9,313 bases of DNA from CAZTHC01 sp964613425 (lineage in GTDB: Bacteria; Bacillota; Clostridia; TANB77; CAG-508): NCBI GenBank assembly GCA_964613425.1, contig CAZTHC010000044.1, positions 1 through 9,313 of the forward strand, read 5' to 3'. Positions 5,675 through 9,313 of this stretch are shown here, piece after piece; the first letter of the stretch is position 1, and the number at the start of each line of letters is the position of its first letter. The notes under the pieces were generated by a model. The model had not been told where the DNA came from. It saw only the letters and a program-made list of their open reading frames with translations, and ran no database searches. Made by a program: the position numbers and the translations under genes.

Positions 5675-6336
5675 TATTTGTCTCCTCCTTCCACTTTAAC
5701 TTTCTTAGTTGGAAGTACTTCACCTTTATATATCCAAACTTTTACACCTATTTTTCCATAAGTTGTATTAGCTTCATAAAAACCGTAGTCTATATCTGCT
5801 CTTAATGTTTGTAATGGTACTGTTCCTTCTTTGTAGAATTCTGTTCTAGCCATGTCTGCTCCACCTAATCTACCAGATACTGCAGTTTTAATTCCTAAAG
5901 CACCTGCTTTCATAGCTTTTTGCATACATTGTTTCATTGCTCTTCTGAAAGAAATTCTTCTTTCTAATTGGTTACAAATATTTTCTGCAACTAATTGAGC
6001 ATCTGTATCAATATTCTTTACCTCAATAATATTTAAGTTTACTTCTTTTCCTATCATTTTATTTAAATCAGCTTTTAATATATCTGCTAAGTTACCATTT
6101 TTACCAATAACTAAACCTGGTTTTGCAGTATATATATTTACTTTAACAAATTTAGCTGTTCTTTCAATTTCTATATTTGAAATACCGCTAACAAATAATT
6201 TTTGTTTTACATATTTACGAATTTTTTGGTCTTCTATTAAGTAATCACTAAAGTTCTTAGAATCTGCGTACCATTTTGAACTCCAATCTTTGATTACTCC
6301 TACTCTTAACCCATGTGGATGCATTTTTTGTCCCAT
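5674..6336 (-). CDS. rpsC: Small subunit ribosomal protein S3 (uS3)
   Basis: 30S head protein lining the mRNA entry channel, with helicase-like basic residues. The length is 220 residues. The N-terminus MGQKMHPHGLRVGVIKDWSS is characteristic. A type II KH domain (about 39-107) has its GxxG loop as GKNG (78-81) within KPGLVIGKNG. The C-terminal domain has ERRISFRRAMKQCMQKAMKA (125-144), which includes the basic entry-channel residues, then SGRLGGADMARTEFYKEGTV (154-173) and LRADIDYGFYEANTTYGKIG (178-197). The ATG at 6336 has AAAGGAGG upstream. The gene lies 22 nt after rplV, and its stop overlaps the rplP start by one base. Confidence 0.98.
   Translation of the reverse strand: MGQKMHPHGLRVGVIKDWSSKWYADSKNFSDYLIEDQKIRKYVKQKLFVSGISNIEIERTAKFVKVNIYTAKPGLVIGKNGNLADILKADLNKMIGKEVNLNIIEVKNIDTDAQLVAENICNQLERRISFRRAMKQCMQKAMKAGALGIKTAVSGRLGGADMARTEFYKEGTVPLQTLRADIDYGFYEANTTYGKIGVKVWIYKGEVLPTKKVKVEGGDK
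5684..5690 (-). promoter_or_regulatory. Ribosome binding site of rplP, inside rpsC
   Basis: Minus strand AAGGAGG lies 9 nt before ATG 5674. It is encoded by the Glu-Gly-Gly codons at the S3 C-terminus. It selects the first ATG over the in-frame ATG three codons later. Confidence 0.8.
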
Positions 6337-6358
6337 GTTAAAAATTCCTCCTTTCTAA

Positions 6359-6715
6359 TTATTTACTTTCTCTTAAAACTATTGTTATATGACTTGTTCT
6401 TTTTCTAATTCTTACTGCTGAACCTTTTGCTGCTGGTCTTATTCTTTTTAATGTTGGACCTTGATTTGCATAAATTTCACTAACTACTAAATTAGCTCTA
6501 TTCATGTTATGGTTGTTCTCTGCATTTGCAATAGCTGATTTTAATAATTTTTCAACTATTTCAGATGATGCCTTTGGTGTAAATTTTACAATTGCTAAAG
6601 CTTCTGTAACATTTTTTCCTCTAATTAAATCTGCAACTATTTTAACTTTTCTAGCTGAAATTCTTGCATATTTTAATTCTGCTCTAGCTTCTAAAACTAT
6701 ATTTTCGTCTGGCAT
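6359..6715 (-). CDS. rplV: Large subunit ribosomal protein L22 (uL22)
   Basis: 50S protein whose long beta-hairpin lines the nascent peptide tunnel at the constriction, the region of macrolide sensitivity and stalling-peptide sensing. The length is 118 residues. ARAELKYARISARKVKIVAD (10-29) and AIANAENNHNMNRANLVVSE (61-80) are typical. The hairpin runs about 90-107, ending KRTSHITIVL. The tip is RPAAKGSAVRIR (93-104). Compared by memory with E. coli PRAKGRADRIL, arginines equivalent to R88 and R92 are Ala95 and Ser99, and D94 is Val101. The ATG at 6715 has GGGAGGT upstream. It follows rpsS by 36 nt. Confidence 0.98.
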   Translation of the reverse strand: MPDENIVLEARAELKYARISARKVKIVADLIRGKNVTEALAIVKFTPKASSEIVEKLLKSAIANAENNHNMNRANLVVSEIYANQGPTLKRIRPAAKGSAVRIRKRTSHITIVLRESK

Positions 6716-6751
6716 TTTATTTACCTCCCTTTATTCAATATCACTTATATC

Positions 6752-7033
6752 TTATTTTTTTACAGTTGATGCTTTTTCTCCTGCATGACCTTTAAATGTT
6801 CTTGTTGGAGCAAATTCACCTAATTTATGTCCAATCATTTCTTCTGAAATATAAATTGGCACATGTTTTCTTCCGTCATGAACAGCTATTGTATGTCCAA
6901 CCATTTGTGGATATATTGTAGATGCTCTAGACCATGTCTTCAATACTTCTTTTTTTCCTTCATCGTTCATAGCTTCAATTCTTTTTAATAGTTCTGGAGC
7001 TATAAAAGGTCTTTTCTTACTTGATCTTGACAT
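6752..7033 (-). CDS. rpsS: Small subunit ribosomal protein S19 (uS19)
   Basis: 30S head protein that pairs with S13 and contacts the A-site tRNA and the central protuberance. The product has 93 residues, the usual length. MSRSSKKRPFI opens the protein, TWSRASTIYPQMVGHTIAVH (33-52) follows, and the family signature region HDGRKHVPIYISEEMIGHKL (52-71) continues into GEFAPTRTFKGHAG (72-85). The ATG at 7033 has GGAGG upstream. It follows rplB by 53 nt and precedes rplV. Confidence 0.98.
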   Translation of the reverse strand: MSRSSKKRPFIAPELLKRIEAMNDEGKKEVLKTWSRASTIYPQMVGHTIAVHDGRKHVPIYISEEMIGHKLGEFAPTRTFKGHAGEKASTVKK

Positions 7034-7086
7034 TTAATTATTCCTCCTTCTTTAATGAAAGTTTTCGAAAATTTAAAATTCTCAAA

Positions 7087-7914
7087 TTATTTTCTACGTT
7101 TAACAATAAACTTATTAGATTGTTTATTATGTTTTCTTGTTTTATATCCAAGAGCTGGTTTACCCCAAGGAGTCATTGGACCTGCATGACCTACAGGTGC
7201 TTTACCTTCGCCACCACCATGAGGGTGATCTACTGGGTTCATTACAGAACCTCTAACAGATGGTCTAATACCCATATGTCTTGTTCTTCCTGCTTTACCT
7301 AATTTTATATTTTCTTGGTCTGCATTTCCTATTGTACCTATTGTAGCTCTACATCTTGCTAAAACTAATCTCATTTCTCCAGATGGAAGTCTTACGTGAG
7401 CATATGTTCCTTCTTTTGCCATAAGTTGTGCTTCTTGACCTGCTGCTCTTACTAATTTTCCACCTTGACCTGGATTTAATTCTATATTATGAATCATAGT
7501 ACCTACTGGTATGTTTTCTATTGGAAGACAATTTCCTACTTTAATATCTGTTGTTGTTCCAGATATTACTTTATCTCCATCTTTTAATCCGATTGGAGCT
7601 AATATGTAAGCCTTTGTTCCATCTTCATATTCTATTAATGCAATGTTTGCTGTTCTGTTTGGATCATATTCAATACCAATAACTGTTGCAAACATATCAT
7701 CTTTTTTACGTTTGAAATCTAATATTCTGTATTTTTGTCTATTTCCTCCACCTTGATGTCTTACTGTTATTCTACCATAAGAGTTTCTACCAGCATTTTT
7801 CTTTTTAGCTGCTAATAAAGATTTCTCAGGTGTTTTTTTAGTTACTTCATCAAATGTAGAAACTGTCATATTTCTTCTTGATGGAGTGTATGCTTTGAAG
7901 TGTTTCATTCCCAT
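7087..7914 (-). CDS. rplB: Large subunit ribosomal protein L2 (uL2)
   Basis: Largest and one of the most conserved 50S proteins, needed for subunit association, tRNA binding and peptidyl transfer. The length of 275 residues is typical. The N-terminus reads MGMKHFKAYTPSRRNMTVST. VRHQGGGNRQKYRILDFKR (51-69) and VIGIEYDPNRTANIALIEY (78-96) belong to the OB-fold domain; PGQGGKLVRAAGQEAQLMAK (148-167) lies in the SH3-like domain. The signature PVDHPHGGGEGKAPVG (227-242) carries the conserved histidine equivalent to E. coli His229. The basic end KHNKQSNKFIVKRRK is normal. ATG 7914 has AAAGGAGAG upstream; an ATG two codons later is possible. The spacer before it, 98 nt, is the longest in the window. 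Confidence 0.98.
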   Translation of the reverse strand: MGMKHFKAYTPSRRNMTVSTFDEVTKKTPEKSLLAAKKKNAGRNSYGRITVRHQGGGNRQKYRILDFKRKKDDMFATVIGIEYDPNRTANIALIEYEDGTKAYILAPIGLKDGDKVISGTTTDIKVGNCLPIENIPVGTMIHNIELNPGQGGKLVRAAGQEAQLMAKEGTYAHVRLPSGEMRLVLARCRATIGTIGNADQENIKLGKAGRTRHMGIRPSVRGSVMNPVDHPHGGGEGKAPVGHAGPMTPWGKPALGYKTRKHNKQSNKFIVKRRK

Positions 7915-7974
7915 TTTAATTCTCTCCTTTATAATAATTTATTTTCCTGGTTTATTTCCAGATATTTTATACTT

Positions 7975-8004
7975 CTTATAAATATAATTTAATGTATTTA
8001 TAAG
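7975..8004 (-). repeat. AT-rich hairpin in the rplW-rplB spacer
   Basis: Perfect 10-nt arms CTTATAAATA (7975-7984) and TATTTATAAG (7995-8004) flank a 10-nt loop. A further ACT/AGT pairing (7971-7973 with 8008-8010) could extend it across a small internal loop. It lies just after the rplW stop and about 70 nt before rplB. No U-tract follows in transcript sense, so it is not an intrinsic terminator. The rest of the 98-nt spacer is AT-rich, with only a weak CTGG/CCAG stem and the rplB ribosome binding site. Confidence 0.45.
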
Positions 8005-8012
8005 TCTAGTAA

Positions 8013-8360
8013 CTAAGCTCCCATAAATTCATCTATTGAATCTTTAAATTTCTTAGAAGTTTTTGTTACTTTTCCACCTTTTGCTAAGTAAGATTTATCT
8101 GCTGGATTTGTGTCTATTGTAACAATTGCTTTTTTCCAGTCTGATGTTTTTCCTTGGTGCACTCCTACTCTTTTTTGTTTTCCGTTAACTGTCATTGTGT
8201 TTACATTTAAAACTTTAACTTCGAATAATTTTTCAACAGCTTCTGCTATTTGAATTTTTGTTGCTTTTTTTGCTACTTTGAAAGTATACTTACCCATTTG
8301 TAATCCGTCATTACTCTTTTCTGTAACGATTGGTTTAATGATTATTTCTTCTGGTTTCAT
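8013..8360 (-). CDS. rplW: Large subunit ribosomal protein L23, long form (uL23)
   Basis: 50S protein at the tunnel exit and the docking site for trigger factor and SRP. The N-terminal part is canonical: IIIKPIVTEKSNDGLQMGKY (6-25), TFKVAKKATKIQIAEAVEKL (26-45), FEVKVLNVNTMTVNGKQKRV (46-65) and DWKKAIVTI (74-82). The protein has 115 residues, against about 95-100 for most bacterial L23. The extra length lies near residues 83-106, a lysine-rich stretch before an ending, DSIDEFMGA, that resembles the usual terminal strand. The ATG at 8360 shares a base with the rplD stop (TAATG). This is the only gene in the window that stops with TAG. Confidence 0.97.
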   Translation of the reverse strand: MKPEEIIIKPIVTEKSNDGLQMGKYTFKVAKKATKIQIAEAVEKLFEVKVLNVNTMTVNGKQKRVGVHQGKTSDWKKAIVTIDTNPADKSYLAKGGKVTKTSKKFKDSIDEFMGA

Positions 8361-8983
8361 TATGCGTACACCTCCTCGATTTTTTTAACAGCATCTAAAG
8401 TTAATATAAGTTTTTTGTATTTTAATAAATCATAAACATTTATTGTATTTACTAAACTTGTTTTAACTCCTTCAATATTTCTTGCTGATTTTTGTACGTT
8501 TTCATTTTTCTCTGGTAATACAACTAATGTCTTTCCTTCTACTTTTAAATTATTTAATGCACTTACCATATTTTTTGTTTTGATTTCTTTGAAATCGATT
8601 TTATCTAATATAACTAATTCATTTTCTAATACTTTAGAGCTTAATATAGATTTTACAGCTAATCTTCTTTCTTTCTTATTAACTGTATATTTATAACTAC
8701 GTGGTTTTGGTCCTAAAGCTATACCACCTTTAATCCATTGTGGTGCTCTTATACTACCTTGTCTTGCTCTACCTGTACCTTTTTGTTTCCATGGTTTTCT
8801 TCCACCACCAGAAACTTCTGCTCTAGTTTTTGTGCTTTGTGTTCCTTGTCTTTGATTAGCCATGTAATTAACTAATACACTATGAACAACATCTTCATTT
8901 GGTTCTATTCCAAATATTTCTTCTTTTAATTCTATATCGCTAACTTTTTTACCTTCTACATTATATACGTCTATTTTAGGCAT
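8360..8983 (-). CDS. rplD: Large subunit ribosomal protein L4 (uL4)
   Basis: 50S protein with an extended loop reaching the tunnel constriction opposite L22. In gamma-proteobacteria it represses its own operon, but this cannot be judged here since the S10 leader is outside the window. The length of 207 residues is typical. The loop (about 41-95) carries TRAEVSGGGRKPWKQKGTGR (53-72) and ARQGSIRAPQW (73-83), with the macrolide-contact region looking wild type. GPKPRSYKYTVNKKERRLAV (93-112) is also conserved. The ATG at 8983 has GGAAGGAGGA upstream with 8-nt spacing. It follows rplC by 23 nt and overlaps rplW by one base. Confidence 0.98.
   Translation of the reverse strand: MPKIDVYNVEGKKVSDIELKEEIFGIEPNEDVVHSVLVNYMANQRQGTQSTKTRAEVSGGGRKPWKQKGTGRARQGSIRAPQWIKGGIALGPKPRSYKYTVNKKERRLAVKSILSSKVLENELVILDKIDFKEIKTKNMVSALNNLKVEGKTLVVLPEKNENVQKSARNIEGVKTSLVNTINVYDLLKYKKLILTLDAVKKIEEVYA
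8369..8376 (-). promoter_or_regulatory. Ribosome binding site of rplW, inside rplD
   Basis: Minus strand AGGAGGTG, a full eight-base complement to the 16S rRNA 3' end, lies 8 nt before ATG 8360. It is encoded by the Glu-Glu-Val codons at the L4 C-terminus, so rplW can be initiated by ribosomes that have just finished rplD. Confidence 0.85.
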
Positions 8984-9006
8984 TTCTTTTTCCTCCTTCC
9001 CTAAAA

Positions 9007-9313
9007 TTACTTAGATGCTTTAACTGCATCTTTTATTTTTAAGATAGCACCTTTTGCTCCTGGTACACTACCTTTAACTAAGATTACATTTTTATCTAAA
9101 TCTATTCTTATTACTTCTAGGTTTTGTATTGTAACTGTTTCAACACCCATATGTCCTGGAAGTTTTTTACCTTTAAATACTCTACCTGGTGTAGATGTTG
9201 ATCCCATTGAACCTGGTCTTCTATGATACATAGAACCATGTCCCATAGGTCCTCTACTTTGTCCATGACGTTTAATAACACCTTGGAATCCTTTTCCTTT
9301 TGTTGTTCCTTGA
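9007..9313 (-). CDS. rplC: Large subunit ribosomal protein L3 (uL3), C-terminal 101 residues; 5' end outside window
   Basis: 50S assembly-initiating protein with a loop that approaches the peptidyl transferase centre. The frame is open to the window edge, so the ATG at 9246 (MGHGSMYHRR) is an internal methionine, not the start. The extra upstream residues read QGTTKGKGFQGVIKRHGQ, typical of L3, then SRGPMGHGSMYHRRPGSMGS and TPGRVFKGKKLPGHMGVETV, which hold the central loop. The residue equivalent to E. coli Gln150, methylated there, appears to be Ser here; variation at this point is common in Gram-positives. The end, VKGSVPGAKGAILKIKDAVK, is typical. It is the first gene of the visible transcript; rpsJ should lie just beyond the edge. 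Confidence 0.97.
   Translation of the reverse strand, partial: QGTTKGKGFQGVIKRHGQSRGPMGHGSMYHRRPGSMGSTSTPGRVFKGKKLPGHMGVETVTIQNLEVIRIDLDKNVILVKGSVPGAKGAILKIKDAVKASK

Noticed and set aside
7062..7071. Palindrome TTTTCGAAAA in the rplB-rpsS spacer
   Set aside because: As RNA it can form only a few A-U pairs around a tetraloop; short AT palindromes are expected by chance.
7915..8012. Promoter in the rplW-rplB spacer
   Set aside because: TATAAT-like strings occur, but no TTGACA-like -35 is at the right distance. In DNA this AT-rich such matches are not informative.
9007..9246. rplC starting at the ATG at 9246
   Set aside because: The frame stays open to the window edge and the upstream residues are recognisable L3 sequence, so this Met is internal and the gene is truncated by the window.

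Overview
The window is a nearly unbroken S10-spc ribosomal protein operon read on the minus strand, so the genes run from high to low coordinates. It suggests a low-GC Firmicute (Bacillota), most likely an AT-rich member of the Clostridia. The support is the gene order, strong AGGAGG-type ribosome binding sites, the zinc-binding short form of S14, strong bias to A/T-ending codons, and TAA as nearly the only stop (L23 uses TAG). I cannot name a genus from this alone.

Layout in transcription order: rplC (L3, 5' part outside the window), rplD (L4), rplW (L23), rplB (L2), rpsS (S19), rplV (L22), rpsC (S3), rplP (L16), rpmC (L29), rpsQ (S17), rplN (L14), rplX (L24), rplE (L5), rpsZ/rpsN (S14), rpsH (S8), rplF (L6), rplR (L18), rpsE (S5), rplO (L15), secY (3' part outside the window). 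Spacers are 0 to 98 nt, and four junctions are translationally coupled: L4/L23 and S3/L16 share a base (TAATG), L16/L29 overlap by 11 nt, and L15/secY abut with no gap. No stretch over 100 nt lacks a gene. No transcription start or intrinsic terminator is evident, so the window looks like one internal piece of a long transcript. The products are ribosomal subunit proteins plus the channel subunit of the Sec translocon.

The main departure from the standard layout is between rpsE and rplO. rpmD (L30) normally lies there but is absent. In its place is a 96-nt spacer with two similar tandem hairpins enclosed by a 5-bp outer stem, a compact potential three-way junction of 51 nt. The two hairpins differ by a compensatory base-pair change. 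This is the best candidate for something undescribed, either a structured mRNA element or a dispersed palindromic repeat.

Smaller points are a TTG start for secY forced by the sequence, an apparent insertion in the C-terminal part of L23, an altered L22 exit-tunnel loop, and AT-only hairpins in several of the longer spacers. Otherwise this is an ordinary conserved core region, with no mobile element, CRISPR array or RNA gene visible.
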